Counted from the first letter of the stretch, positions 28,249-36,973 are shown. The stretch: DNA of 47,968 nt from an uncultured Ideonella sp. (GCA_946479475.1 CAMLGG010000006.1:1-47968); one strand, 5' to 3'. The notes: generated by a model from the sequence alone, not told the origin. Made by a program: numbers and translations.

Positions 28249-29801
28249 CGCGCCTGTCCTTGCGCCGCGATGGAGGCGACGCCGCCTAGCGTGAACTCGG
28301 TCAGCCCTTCGACCGGCGTCATCTGCAGACGGGCGAACTGGCGGCCCTTGAAGGCGTCTTCCTGGTTCAGGCGCAGCAGGTAGCCGGGCAGGGCGGCCGG
28401 GTCGGCCATGCGGCCCTGAAGCTCGACGGCGCCGGTCGATCCGTCGATGCCGAAGCCGGTGATCCAGACGCTGCCCTGGCTCTGGCGCGACAGGGCGGCA
28501 AAGAAGGGCGTGTAGCCGTGGGCCGCGTGCTGGAGGTGGCTGTCGATCTCGGCGCGCAGGCGGCGCTGCTCCATGTCGAGCACCTGCAGGCGCTGGCGCT
28601 CGGCGGCCAGGCGTTGCACCGCCTCGGCGCCGCCGGGGTCGCGGGCTTCCAGCTGCGCCTGCTCCTGCGGCAGGGCCTGGGTAAGCGCGACCGCGTCGGC
28701 CTGGCGGCGCGTGGCCCAGGCGTCGAGGCCGGTGGCCAGCGCCCAGCTCGCGGCGAGCACGGCGCCCGCGCTGGCCACGGCTTGGGTGGCGCGCCACGCT
28801 GCGCGGTCGGCGCGCGCGGTCGGCGGTTCGAGGTTGAGGTCGGTGGGGCCGTCGCTCTCGCCGGGCACGGTCGCGGCGGCGCGGCGCATCGCGGCGCCTA
28901 TGGCCACCCAGTGTTCGCTCAGGTCGGCTGCGGCGGGCAGGGCGCTGCAGTCCAGCCGCTCGCCGAAGTCGGCCAGCTTGACCGGCACGTAGACCAGCTC
29001 GCGCGCGAAGTCCGCGAAGGCTTCGGCGCCGGGTGCCGGCAGCAGGTCCAGCCTTTCCAGGCCGACCTGGCTGAAGACGCGGTCGAAGCCGTCCAGCGTG
29101 CGTTGCAGTTCCAGGCCGGCACGTTCCATCGCCGGCATGCGCTGCGATTCGTCCTCGCTGGCCAGGTGGGCGCGGCTCACCTCGATCTGGCGTGAAAGCA
29201 GCAAGGCGCCGGCCACGGTGATGACCAGCGTGGCATGCGTCTCGCCCAGGTGCAGCAGCGCATGGCCGCGGCCCGGCGTGGCCAGCAGCGTGCCCAGGTT
29301 GCGCAGGGCGGTCTCGACGATGTCGACCGCCTGCCAGCGCCAGCCGGCGTCCTCGCAGGCACGCCGCCATTCGTGGCGCACCGACGCCGGCTCCACCACC
29401 GCGATCAAGGAGCGCTGGTTGCGCGGGCCGGCTTCGGCGGGCATGGCGAGCAGGTCGATGGCGGCGCCTTCGACCGGGAAATCGAGCTGGTCCTTCAGCC
29501 GCCAGCGCAGCGCGTCGCGCCACTCCTCGCGCGGCATGTCCGGCGCCTCGGTCTGCAGAAGCTGGTAGCGGCCGCGTTCGAGCACCACGGCCACGGGCAA
29601 TTGGCGGCTCGGCGCGGCGCGGCGTGCCCGGTGCAGTGCGGCTGCAAGCGGGCCGCGCACGGGCTCGCTGTGCAGCCAGCGCACGCTCGGCCGCTCGCCC
29701 GGTTCGACCCATGCCAGGCGCAGCCCGGCCCCCTGCGAAACGCAGGACAACCAGCCGGAGGAGGCGAAGCGGGAACGGAGGCGCACGTCGGCAAGACCCA
29801 T
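28245..29801 (-). CDS. mshI: MSHA biogenesis protein MshI (PilM-PilN-like fusion)
   Basis: The 518-residue protein joins an actin-like PilM-type domain (about 1-310, with G-H-A-L-L-H-L-G-E-T-H-A-T-L) to a PilN-like part: a membrane helix (about 337-355), a coiled coil (about 365-425) and a small domain with G-S-V-W-I-T-G-F-G-I-D-G. In some species these are separate genes (mshI1 and mshI2). It is the first gene of the cluster, reading away from the divergent region 29802-29981. Its ATG at 29801 has no clear SD. Confidence 0.83.
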   Translation of the reverse strand: MGLADVRLRSRFASSGWLSCVSQGAGLRLAWVEPGERPSVRWLHSEPVRGPLAAALHRARRAAPSRQLPVAVVLERGRYQLLQTEAPDMPREEWRDALRWRLKDQLDFPVEGAAIDLLAMPAEAGPRNQRSLIAVVEPASVRHEWRRACEDAGWRWQAVDIVETALRNLGTLLATPGRGHALLHLGETHATLVITVAGALLLSRQIEVSRAHLASEDESQRMPAMERAGLELQRTLDGFDRVFSQVGLERLDLLPAPGAEAFADFARELVYVPVKLADFGERLDCSALPAAADLSEHWVAIGAAMRRAAATVPGESDGPTDLNLEPPTARADRAAWRATQAVASAGAVLAASWALATGLDAWATRRQADAVALTQALPQEQAQLEARDPGGAEAVQRLAAERQRLQVLDMEQRRLRAEIDSHLQHAAHGYTPFFAALSRQSQGSVWITGFGIDGSTGAVELQGRMADPAALPGYLLRLNQEDAFKGRQFARLQMTPVEGLTEFTLGGVASIAAQGQAR

Positions 29802-29893
29802 GAGCAGGACTGGGGATGCATGTTCAGCGCTGGCGCTCCTGCACGGTCGAGCGAAAAGCGCCTGGATTCGCCGGCAGACACGCGAGGCCCGGC

Positions 29894-29907
29894 TTGACCG
29901 GAGTCAA
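29894..29907. promoter_or_regulatory. FNR/FixK-like palindrome in the divergent mshI/lipoprotein region
   Basis: TTGACCGGAGTCAA is an exact TTGA-N6-TCAA palindrome. It lies 99 bp from the mshI ATG and 81 bp from the lipoprotein ATG. Unlike the three sites in the left third it has no TANNNT 21 nt away on either side. A weak CAAAAT (29934-29939) lies 26 nt to the right. It may be a regulator site for either direction or unrelated. The rest of the 180-bp gap shows no other clear promoter. Confidence 0.4.
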
Positions 29908-29981
29908 AAGTCACGGTGTCCGGCAAGGCGCTCCAAAATGGCCCGGCGCGCCGCTTGCTCCGGCCGCTTCAGGAGTCGCCC

Positions 29982-30407
29982 ATGAGTTCGAGAACCACCC
30001 CCTGGACGCTGGCGTTTCTGGTTGCCGCCGCCATGCTGGCCGCGGGCTGCGCCAGCCGCGAATCGAGGGAAGCCGGCTACGACCGCTGGCTCTCGCCCTG
30101 GCAGGGCGCGAGCGAGGAGTCGCTGCGCGCCCGCTGGGGCCGGCCGGTCAGCGAGGAGCCCGAGGGCAGCGGCAAGCGCCTGGTCTACGTCTACAGCCAG
30201 CCACCCGGTTCGGGGGGCAGCACGCTGGGCATCAGCATCGGCGGGTTCGGCATCGGCGGGGGCGGCCACTCGGCCGTCGGCGTCGGCGTGGGCGGCACGG
30301 TCCCCCTCTCGCCTTCGGGTGACCAGACCTGCACCACCTACTTCCACGTCGAGCAGGGCAAGGTGATGTCCTGGAGCTTCGAAGGCGCCGGCTGCGCCGC
30401 GCCCTGA
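29982..30407 (+). CDS. small glycine-rich lipoprotein
   Basis: The 141-residue lipoprotein has a signal sequence with lipobox L-A-A-G-C (Cys23). The mature part reads Y-D-R-W-L-S-P-W-Q-G-A-S-E-E-S-L-R-A-R-W-G, resembling the start of SmpA/OmlA-like small lipoproteins, then a Gly-rich loop (about 75-105) and a C-terminal Cys pair (T-C-T-T-Y and A-G-C). It would be anchored in the outer or inner membrane facing the periplasm. The start ATG has AGGAG at 29971-29975; an earlier ATG at 29916 has no SD and would bury the signal sequence. The function is unknown. Confidence 0.78.
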   Translation: MSSRTTPWTLAFLVAAAMLAAGCASRESREAGYDRWLSPWQGASEESLRARWGRPVSEEPEGSGKRLVYVYSQPPGSGGSTLGISIGGFGIGGGGHSAVGVGVGGTVPLSPSGDQTCTTYFHVEQGKVMSWSFEGAGCAAP

Positions 30408-30432
30408 GGGCAGCCGCCTCCCGGGGCCCACC

Positions 30433-31566
30433 GTGGGACAAGGCGAGTTCTGCTCCTGGCATGACGAGGACGCCCGCGCCTTCAGCGAGCTGATCCTTTG
30501 CCGCACCCGGCAGGTCGGCGTCGTCATGTACGACGTCGCGGGCGAGATCACCGGCTGGAACCGCGGGGCCTACTTCATCACCGGGTTCACCGACCATGAC
30601 GTGATCGGCCACCCGCTGGCCATGCTCTTCGTGCCGGAGGACCGGGCCTTGCGGCTGGACGAGCACGAGCGCAACACGGCGAGGACGGTCGGCGTGGCGG
30701 AGGACGAGCGATGGCACCTGCGCAAGGATGGCTCGCGCTTCTGGTCGACCGGCATGAGCGTGCCCATCTGCCGGCAGGGGGACGCGGTCACCGGCTTCGT
30801 CAAGGTCTTCCGCGATGCGACCCACCTTCGCACCCGCATGAGCTACCTGGAGAACCGGGTGCGGGACGGCGAGCAGGGCCAGCTCGAACGCGACCGCTTC
30901 ATCGGCACCGTCGCCCACGAGTTGCGCAACCCGCTCGCGCCCCTGTGGAACGCGGTCCGGTACCTGGCCGCCGCGCGCGACGGCCCGCCCGGCCAGGACC
31001 ATGCGGTGGACGTCATGCAGCGCCAGCTCGCGCAACTGGAGAGGCTGGTGGAGGACCTCGTCGACCTGACGCGGGTCCGGCACGGCAAGATGAGCGTCGC
31101 CTACCGGGCCGTCGTCGTGCAGGAGCTCCTCGCCGAAGCCCTCGAGAACTGCCGGGACCAGGCCGACCGGCAGGGCGTGGCCCTCCTGCACGTCTTCCCG
31201 CCCGTCGCCATCGAGGCGGAGGTGGACCCGCAACGCATGATGCAGGTGGTGACGAACCTGCTGAACAACGCCATCAAGTTCACGCCGCCCGGCGGCAAGG
31301 TCTGGCTGACCTGCACCACCGACCAGTCGTTCTTCATGGTGCAGGTGAACGACAACGGCAAGGGCATCGACGCACCGCTGCTGCCCCGAATCTTCGAGAT
31401 CTTCACCCAGTCCGGCGAGGGCGACAGCCGCCGCGGCGCGGGCCTGGGCATCGGCCTGGCCGTGGTCAAGGAGATCGTCTCGCTGCACCAGGGCACGGTG
31501 GAGGTGCGCAGCGAAGGGCCGGGCAAGGGCAGCGAGTTCATCGTGCGCATACCTCTTCGGGTATAG
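30433..31566 (+). CDS. PAS-domain sensor histidine kinase (orphan, soluble)
   Basis: The 377-residue kinase has no membrane helix. A PAS domain (about 20-130, with G-E-I-T-G-W-N-R-G-A) and short coiled coil precede a HisKA domain with the phospho-acceptor His in A-H-E-L-R-N-P-L-A-P-L, then HATPase_c with N box (N-L-L-N-N-A-I-K-F), G1 D-N-G-K-G-I-D and G2 G-A-G-L-G-I-G-L-A-V-V. No receiver domain and no response-regulator gene adjoin it. The start is a GTG at 30433, 25 bp after the lipoprotein stop, with only a weak SD, so the N-terminus is uncertain by several residues. Confidence 0.83.
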   Translation: MGQGEFCSWHDEDARAFSELILCRTRQVGVVMYDVAGEITGWNRGAYFITGFTDHDVIGHPLAMLFVPEDRALRLDEHERNTARTVGVAEDERWHLRKDGSRFWSTGMSVPICRQGDAVTGFVKVFRDATHLRTRMSYLENRVRDGEQGQLERDRFIGTVAHELRNPLAPLWNAVRYLAAARDGPPGQDHAVDVMQRQLAQLERLVEDLVDLTRVRHGKMSVAYRAVVVQELLAEALENCRDQADRQGVALLHVFPPVAIEAEVDPQRMMQVVTNLLNNAIKFTPPGGKVWLTCTTDQSFFMVQVNDNGKGIDAPLLPRIFEIFTQSGEGDSRRGAGLGIGLAVVKEIVSLHQGTVEVRSEGPGKGSEFIVRIPLRV

Positions 31567-31816
31567 CCTTTCGCTTGCGACAATGGGCCTGCGCGACGCG
31601 ATGTCGCGTGTGCCGGGAGGCCTCCGGGCGCACCGGCGATCTCACTGCTTTCGCCTTGCCCTGGTTCCCTGAAGCGTCCCGAGCGCTTGCGTAAGTGCTC
31701 ACCCATCACTTTGAGAGCCGCTGCCAAGTCCTTGCTTTTGAAGGACTTTCGCGCGAGCGTGCTTGCACTTCTTCCGCTAAGTGCCTGATTTCATTGAATT
31801 TTTTCGAGTTGTTTCG
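31567..31816 (+). other. intergenic leader upstream of the dcw promoter, with one hairpin
   Basis: This 250-bp stretch, noticeably more AT-rich than its surroundings, holds no convincing ORF. The clearest structure is an 8-bp inverted repeat AAGTCCTT (31726-31733) / AAGGACTT (31741-31748) with a 7-base loop. It could end the histidine kinase transcript, although no long T-run follows. Smaller palindromes lie near 31615 (GGAGGCCTCC). Confidence 0.45.
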
Positions 31817-31845
31817 TTGACCCGTTCCGGGTGGTGAGATAAAGT
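31817..31845 (+). promoter_or_regulatory. sigma70-type promoter of the mra/dcw cluster
   Basis: TTGACC at 31817-31822 (five of six matches to the -35 consensus) is followed at 17 bp by TAAAGT at 31840-31845 (four of six for -10). Transcription would start near 31852, about 41 nt before mraZ. The -10 box overlaps the MraZ repeats. An alternative -10, GATAAA at 31838, gives a 15-bp spacer. Confidence 0.6.
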
Positions 31846-31882
31846 GGGGGAAAGTGCAATTTAGTGGCGAATAGTGGAGCCC
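31833..31882 (+). promoter_or_regulatory. MraZ operator: 10-bp-periodic repeats
   Basis: The motif AGTG recurs exactly every 10 bp at 31843, 31853, 31863 and 31873, with a degenerate GGTG at 31833. Each unit begins AGTGG or AGTGC. E. coli MraZ binds TGGG-type repeats with 10-bp periodicity upstream of mraZ, so this is very probably the autoregulatory site. It covers the -10 box and the first transcribed bases, which fits repression of the whole cluster. Confidence 0.75.
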
Positions 31883-31892
31883 CGGGGGCTGA

Positions 31893-32333
31893 GTGTCTGA
31901 GTTCATCTTTCAAGGCGAGTCCGCGCTGTCGCTGGACGGGAAAGGCCGGGTCACCGTGCCTGCCCGTTTCCGCGATGCGCTGGGCGCCTTGTGCCAAGGC
32001 CAGATGACGCTCACCAAGAGCCCTTCGCGCTGCCTGCTGCTTTTTCCTCGCCCCGCGTGGATCGAATTCCGCGCCAAGCTGCTCGCGCTGCCGATGGAGG
32101 CGGACAATTTCCGTCGTCTGTACCTGGGCAGTGCGATGGACGTGGACATCGATGGCGGCTCCCGCGTGCTGCTGTCACCGGAGTTGCGCGCGTGGGCGCG
32201 GCTCGAGAAGGACCTCATGCTGGTGGGCATGGGCGGCCGGATGGAGATCTGGGACCGCGACCGCTACCTGGCCGACCAGGAAGCCACGCTCGCCCAGCCG
32301 ATGCCCGAAGCATTGCGCAACCTGGTCCTCTGA
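31893..32333 (+). CDS. mraZ: transcriptional regulator MraZ
   Basis: The 146-residue protein has two SpoVT/AbrB-like MraZ domains. The first begins F-Q-G-E-S-A-L-S-L-D-G-K-G-R-V-T-V-P-A-R-F-R-D and the second S-R-V-L-L-S-P-E-L-R-A-W-A. It represses the dcw promoter by binding the repeats just upstream. The start is GTG at 31893 with a GGGGG-rich SD region; the first residues M-S-E-F-I-F match the family start. Confidence 0.92.
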   Translation: MSEFIFQGESALSLDGKGRVTVPARFRDALGALCQGQMTLTKSPSRCLLLFPRPAWIEFRAKLLALPMEADNFRRLYLGSAMDVDIDGGSRVLLSPELRAWARLEKDLMLVGMGGRMEIWDRDRYLADQEATLAQPMPEALRNLVL

Positions 32334-32342
32334 AGGCGCGCG

Positions 32343-33371
32343 ATGTCAGCACCGAAGTCGCCCAAGGCGCCGCGCGAGGAGCGCCGGGCCGCTCCCCAGC
32401 CCGAGCGCATCCCCTCGGGGGATCGCCCGACGTACACGTCGGGCGAGGACCTGCGCCACACCACGGTCTTGCTGGACGAGGCCATCGATGCCCTGCTGAC
32501 GCGGCCCGACGGCATCTACGTCGATGGCACGTTCGGCCGCGGCGGGCACTCGCGCCTGCTGCTGGCGAAGCTGGCGCCCGCGGGCCGGCTCTTCGCCTTC
32601 GACAAGGATCCCGAGGCGATCGCCTCGGCATCCGCGATCGATGATCCCCGCTTCGCCATCTGCCACGCCAGCTTCGCGCAGATGCGTGAAGAGCTCGCTG
32701 CGCGCGGCATCGAGCGCGTCGATGGCGTGCTGCTGGATCTCGGCGTCAGTTCGCCGCAGATCGACGACCCCGCGCGCGGCTTCAGCTTCCGCTTCGAAGG
32801 CCCGCTCGACATGCGCATGGACCCCACGCGCGGCGAGAGCGCGGCCGATTTCCTGGCGCGGGCCGACGAGCGCCTGATTGCACAAGTGGTACGCGACTAT
32901 GGCGAAGAACGGTTTGCTGCATCGATTTCAAAGGCGATTGTTGCTCGCCGCGAGGGCGGGAACCCGGTTCGAACCACATCCGAGCTGGCCCAGCTCGTGG
33001 CCCGCGCGGTCAAGTCCCGCGAGCCGGGCCAGGATCCTGCAACGCGCACATTTCAGGCTCTACGGATTTTCGTCAACGCCGAGCTTGAAGACCTCGAACA
33101 GGGGCTGAGCGCCGCGGTCGGGATGCTGGCGCCGGGCGGCCGGCTGGTGGCCATCAGCTTCCATTCGCTCGAAGACCGCATCGTCAAGACCTTCATCGCG
33201 CACGAGAGCCGCGAGGAGGTCGATCGCCGCGCGCCCTTCGCGCCGCCCACGCGCGCGCTGCGGCTGAAGCCGGTCGCGCGCATCAAGCCGGGCGAGGCCG
33301 AAGTGTCGGCCAACCCGCGTGCACGCTCGGCCGTGCTGCGCGTGGCCGAGCGTCTCCAGGAGGGCGCATGA
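32343..33371 (+). CDS. rsmH: 16S rRNA (cytosine(1402)-N(4))-methyltransferase RsmH
   Basis: This 342-residue SAM-dependent enzyme methylates C1402 of 16S rRNA. The family core starts at [13 protein letters not shown], with the SAM site [10 protein letters not shown] and the motif [11 protein letters not shown]. About 40 Pro/Arg-rich residues precede the core, compared with very few in E. coli. The ATG at 32343 lies 9 bp after mraZ. Codons for this extension contain two adjacent palindromes (32409-32445). The stop overlaps ftsL (ATGA). Confidence 0.93.
   Translation: MSAPKSPKAPREERRAAPQPERIPSGDRPTYTSGEDLRHTTVLLDEAIDALLTRPDGIYVDGTFGRGGHSRLLLAKLAPAGRLFAFDKDPEAIASASAIDDPRFAICHASFAQMREELAARGIERVDGVLLDLGVSSPQIDDPARGFSFRFEGPLDMRMDPTRGESAADFLARADERLIAQVVRDYGEERFAASISKAIVARREGGNPVRTTSELAQLVARAVKSREPGQDPATRTFQALRIFVNAELEDLEQGLSAAVGMLAPGGRLVAISFHSLEDRIVKTFIAHESREEVDRRAPFAPPTRALRLKPVARIKPGEAEVSANPRARSAVLRVAERLQEGA
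32409..32445 (+). other. two adjacent hairpins in the 5' coding region of rsmH
   Basis: A 15-nt palindrome with 6-bp arms (ATCCCC/GGGGAT, 32409-32423) is followed directly by a 22-nt one with 10-bp arms (CGCCCGACGT and its complement, 32424-32445). They lie 66-102 nt after the rsmH ATG, within the non-conserved N-terminal extension. They may slow translation or mark a small inserted element. Confidence 0.5.
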
Positions 33372-33658
33372 CGAGGTTGTCGGTGCTGCTGCTGGTCGCG
33401 CTCGTCGTGAGCGGGCTGTTTCTCGTGCGCACCAGCTACGAGTCGCGTCGCCTGTTCGCCGAGATCGAGCGCGCCAAGGCCGAGGAGGCGCAGCTCGCCG
33501 CCGACGCCAAGCGGCTGGATGCGGAGCGCCGCACCGAAGCCACGCACCTGAAGGTCGAGCGCACCGCAAGAGAGAAGCTGGCGATGAGGCTGGCCACGCC
33601 GGAAGCGACGGTCTACGTGACCGATTCCCGCGCCTCCGAGGCAGGAGGCGCGCGATGA
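33368..33658 (+). CDS. ftsL: cell division protein FtsL
   Basis: The 96-residue bitopic protein has a membrane helix at about 4-20 ([17 protein letters not shown]) and a periplasmic leucine/alanine-zipper-like coiled coil (about 25-75). FtsL pairs with FtsB and FtsQ and activates FtsWI. It is identified mainly by size, topology and position between rsmH and ftsI. Both ends overlap neighbours by ATGA. Confidence 0.85.
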   Translation: MTRLSVLLLVALVVSGLFLVRTSYESRRLFAEIERAKAEEAQLAADAKRLDAERRTEATHLKVERTAREKLAMRLATPEATVYVTDSRASEAGGAR

Positions 33659-35460
33659 AAGCCGTGTCCCGCCAGCGCAGCTCCTCGGTCAACTCCGTGC
33701 GCGGCGTCAACTATTCGACCAGCCCGCTGCTGGCGTCGAAGACGCCGCCGTGGCGCAGCCGCTTCCTGGTCATGATGGTCGGCCTGGGCTTCCTCGCCCT
33801 GGCCTCGCGTGCGCTTTACGTGCAGGTGCTGCAGTCCGACTTCTTCCAGAAGAAGGGCGAGGAGCGCTACGCCTCGACGATCCAGCTGCCGGCCAGCCGC
33901 GGGCGCATCCTCGACCGGCATGGCCAGATCCTCGCCATCAGCGTCAACGCGCCCACCATCTCGGTGAACCCGCAGCAGTTCAAGGCCAGCGACGAACAGA
34001 AGCGCGCATTGGTCTCGCTGCTGCGCATGCCACTGAAGGAATTCGACGCGAGGCTGGCCGACGGCGGCGCCTACACCGTCTTGCGCCGGCAGATCGACGA
34101 CGGCGTGGCCCAGCAGATCAAGGCGCTGCGCGTCAAGGGCCTGACCATCGAGCCGGGCTACATCCGCCGCTACCCCGAGAACGAGGCCGCCGCCCACGTC
34201 GTCGGCTTCACCGACATCGAGGACAAGGGCCAGGAGGGCATCGAGCTGACCTTCCAGCGCCAGCTGCAGGGCCACACCGGCTCGCGCGGCGTGGTGAAGG
34301 ACCGTCTGGGCCGCATCGTGGAGGACCTTGGCGAGCCGGTCGATCCGCACGACGGCCGCGACGTGCAGCTGACCATCGACTCGCAGATCCAGGCGCTGGC
34401 CTACCAGCGCATCCGCGACGCGGTGCAGGAGCACAAGGCCAAGGCCGGCAGCGTGGTGGTGCTGGATGCCCAGAGCGGCGAGATCCTCGCGCTGGCCAAC
34501 TACCCCAGCTACCTGCCCGGCGAGCGGCGCAACCTGACCGGTGCGCAGCTGCGCAATCGCGCCGTCACCGACGTCTTCGAGCCCGGCTCGACGGTCAAGC
34601 CCTTCGTCGTCTCGATGGCGCTGGAGAAGGGCTTGGTCCGTCCCGACACCGTGCTCGACACACATCCTTTCAAGGTCGGCCCCCTGCTGGTCAACGACGG
34701 CTCGCACTCGCACGATGCATTGACCGTGGCCCAGGTGATCCAGAAGTCCAGCAACGTCGGCACGGTGAAGATGTCCCAGCGGCTGGACAACAAGGAGATG
34801 GGCGAGATGTTCGCGTCGCTCGGCTTCGGCACCAAGCCGCAGATCGGCTTCCCCGGCGCGGCGACCGGCAAGCTCAGGCCCTGGAAGACCTGGAAGCCGG
34901 TCGAGAAGGCGACGATGAGCTACGGCTACGGGCTTTCGGCCTCGCTGCTGCAGATCGCCCGCGCCTACACGGCGCTGGCCCGCGACGGCGAGCTGGCCCC
35001 GCTCACGCTGATCAAGGGCGAGCAGGCCCTGCCGGCGGTGCGCATCTTCGAGCCCGAGACGGCCCGCACGATGCGCCAGCTGATGCGGGGCACGGTGAGC
35101 GCCGAAGGCACCGCACCGCTGGCCCAGCCGGTGGGCTACTCGGCCGGCGGCAAGACCGGCACCGCCGAGAAGCAGGAGGGCCGCGGCTACAACAGCGACA
35201 AGCACCGTGCCTGGTTCTCGGGCATCTCGCCGATAGACAACCCGCGCGTGGTGGTGGCCGTGATGATCGACGAGCCCACCGGCGTGTACTTCGGCGGCCT
35301 GGTGGCCGCGCCGGTGTTCAAGACCGTGGTCGAGCAGACGCTGCGCACGCTCGGCGTGCCGCCCGACATGGAGGTCAAGGCCCCGGTGGTCACCGCCAAG
35401 GCGAAGGGCGCGGCGCCGGTGGCCCTGGCCCGCAACGACGAACAAGAGGCGATGCACTGA
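33655..35460 (+). CDS. ftsI: septal peptidoglycan transpeptidase FtsI (PBP3)
   Basis: The 601-residue class B penicillin-binding protein has a short cytoplasmic tail, one membrane helix (about 38-57), the PBP dimer domain starting near the R-G-R-I-L-D-R motif, and the transpeptidase domain with S-T-V-K (catalytic Ser312, Lys315), S-S-N (365-367) and K-T-G-T (Lys500). It cross-links septal peptidoglycan with FtsW. The ATG at 33655 overlaps ftsL (ATGA) and has a perfect AGGAGG SD at 33643-33648. An in-frame extension upstream to 33319 would run across ftsL and is rejected. Confidence 0.94.
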   Translation: MKAVSRQRSSSVNSVRGVNYSTSPLLASKTPPWRSRFLVMMVGLGFLALASRALYVQVLQSDFFQKKGEERYASTIQLPASRGRILDRHGQILAISVNAPTISVNPQQFKASDEQKRALVSLLRMPLKEFDARLADGGAYTVLRRQIDDGVAQQIKALRVKGLTIEPGYIRRYPENEAAAHVVGFTDIEDKGQEGIELTFQRQLQGHTGSRGVVKDRLGRIVEDLGEPVDPHDGRDVQLTIDSQIQALAYQRIRDAVQEHKAKAGSVVVLDAQSGEILALANYPSYLPGERRNLTGAQLRNRAVTDVFEPGSTVKPFVVSMALEKGLVRPDTVLDTHPFKVGPLLVNDGSHSHDALTVAQVIQKSSNVGTVKMSQRLDNKEMGEMFASLGFGTKPQIGFPGAATGKLRPWKTWKPVEKATMSYGYGLSASLLQIARAYTALARDGELAPLTLIKGEQALPAVRIFEPETARTMRQLMRGTVSAEGTAPLAQPVGYSAGGKTGTAEKQEGRGYNSDKHRAWFSGISPIDNPRVVVAVMIDEPTGVYFGGLVAAPVFKTVVEQTLRTLGVPPDMEVKAPVVTAKAKGAAPVALARNDEQEAMH

Positions 35461-35461
35461 C

Positions 35462-36973
35462 ATGCCCCTCACCCACCTGAAGAGTCCCGATGCCGCGGCC
35501 CGCTGGCTGAGCTCCTGGGTCACGGGCGCGCTGCGCACCGACAGCCGGCAGGTCCAGCCCGGCGATGCCTTCATCGCCTGGCCGGGCTATGCGAGCGACG
35601 GCCGCCAGTACGTGAAGCAGGCGCTCGAACGAGGCGCCGCCACCTGCCTGGTCGAGCGCGAGGGCATCGAGGCCTTCGGCTTCGAGGACGCCCGCATCGC
35701 CACGCTGCCCCAGCTCAAGGCGGCCACCGGCCTGATCGCCGCGGCGTACTACCGCGAGCCGAGCAGCGCACTGCGCGTCGTCGCCACCACCGGAACGAAC
35801 GGCAAGACCTCGACCGCCTGGTGGACCGCGCAATGCCTGACCCAGCTCGGCACCCGCTGCGGCGTCGTCGGCACGCTGGGCGTGGGCGAGCCGCCCTCGC
35901 CCGAAGGCGGTGCAGGCGAGATCGAGTTCACCGGCCTGACCACGCCCGACCCCGTGCTGCTGCAGCAGGCCTTCCGCCGCATGGCCGACCGCGGCTTCGG
36001 CGCCTGCGCCATCGAGGCCTCGTCGATCGGCATCGTCGAGCAGCGCCTGGCCGGCACCGCGGTCGAGGTCGCGCTGTTCACCAACTTCACGCGCGACCAC
36101 CTCGACTACCACGGCGACATGGAGGCCTACTGGGCCGCCAAGCGCCAGCTGTTCGCCTGGCCCGGGCTTCGTTGCGCGGTCATCAACGTCGACGATCCCC
36201 AGGGCGCGAAGCTGGTGGCCGAACTGGCCGGCAAGGGGCTGGAGCTGTGGACGGTGTCGGTCACCGGCACGGCGCGCCTGCGCGCCGCGGACGTGGGCTA
36301 CCGCGATGGCGGCCTGGCCTTCGAGGTGCGCGAGGGCGGCGAGAGCGGCCGGGTCGCGAGCCGCCTGATCGGCGACTACAACGTGAGCAACCTGCTCGTG
36401 GTCATCGGCGGCCTGCGCGCGCTGGGCGTGCCCCTGGCCGACGCCGCGCGCGCCGCGCAGCGCGTGACGCCCGTGCCCGGCCGCATGCAGCGCGTGGGCG
36501 ACGGCGCGGGCCGTCCCGAAGTCGTCGTCGACTACGCCCACACGCCCGACGCGCTGGAGAAGGCGCTCACCGCCTTGCGGCCGCTGGCCCAGGCCCGCGA
36601 GGGCCGGCTGTGGTGCGTCTTCGGCTGCGGCGGCAACCGCGACGCCACCAAGCGCCCGCTGATGGGCGAGATCGCCGCCCGCCTGTCCGACCGGGTCGTG
36701 GTCACCAGCGACAACCCGCGCAACGAGCGGCCCTTCCCCATCATCGAGCAGATCGTTGCCGGCATCCCGGCGCGGCCGGTGGCGCAGCGCGTCGAGTCGC
36801 AGATCGATCGCCGGCTTGCCATCGCGCAGACCGTGGCCGTGGCGGCGGCGAACGACGTGATCCTGGTGGCCGGCAAGGGCCACGAGGACTACCAGGAGAT
36901 CGAGGGCGTGAAGCATCCGTTCTCCGACGCCGCCGAAGCCGGGAAGGCGCTGGCCGGGAGGGCGCGCGCATGA
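35462..36973 (+). CDS. murE: UDP-MurNAc-tripeptide ligase MurE (meso-DAP adding)
   Basis: The 503-residue Mur ligase adds the third residue to UDP-MurNAc-L-Ala-D-Glu. The ATP site T-G-T-N-G-K-T-S has Lys115. The motif D-N-P-R at 417-420 is the signature of enzymes that use meso-diaminopimelate. It starts 1 bp after ftsI and overlaps murF by ATGA. Length is in the usual range. Confidence 0.94.
   Translation: MPLTHLKSPDAAARWLSSWVTGALRTDSRQVQPGDAFIAWPGYASDGRQYVKQALERGAATCLVEREGIEAFGFEDARIATLPQLKAATGLIAAAYYREPSSALRVVATTGTNGKTSTAWWTAQCLTQLGTRCGVVGTLGVGEPPSPEGGAGEIEFTGLTTPDPVLLQQAFRRMADRGFGACAIEASSIGIVEQRLAGTAVEVALFTNFTRDHLDYHGDMEAYWAAKRQLFAWPGLRCAVINVDDPQGAKLVAELAGKGLELWTVSVTGTARLRAADVGYRDGGLAFEVREGGESGRVASRLIGDYNVSNLLVVIGGLRALGVPLADAARAAQRVTPVPGRMQRVGDGAGRPEVVVDYAHTPDALEKALTALRPLAQAREGRLWCVFGCGGNRDATKRPLMGEIAARLSDRVVVTSDNPRNERPFPIIEQIVAGIPARPVAQRVESQIDRRLAIAQTVAVAAANDVILVAGKGHEDYQEIEGVKHPFSDAAEAGKALAGRARA

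Noticed and set aside
31726..31748. Rho-independent terminator after the histidine kinase
   Set aside because: The 8-bp stem is sound but only two T residues follow it, and it lies 160 bp beyond the stop, so it is reported only as a hairpin.
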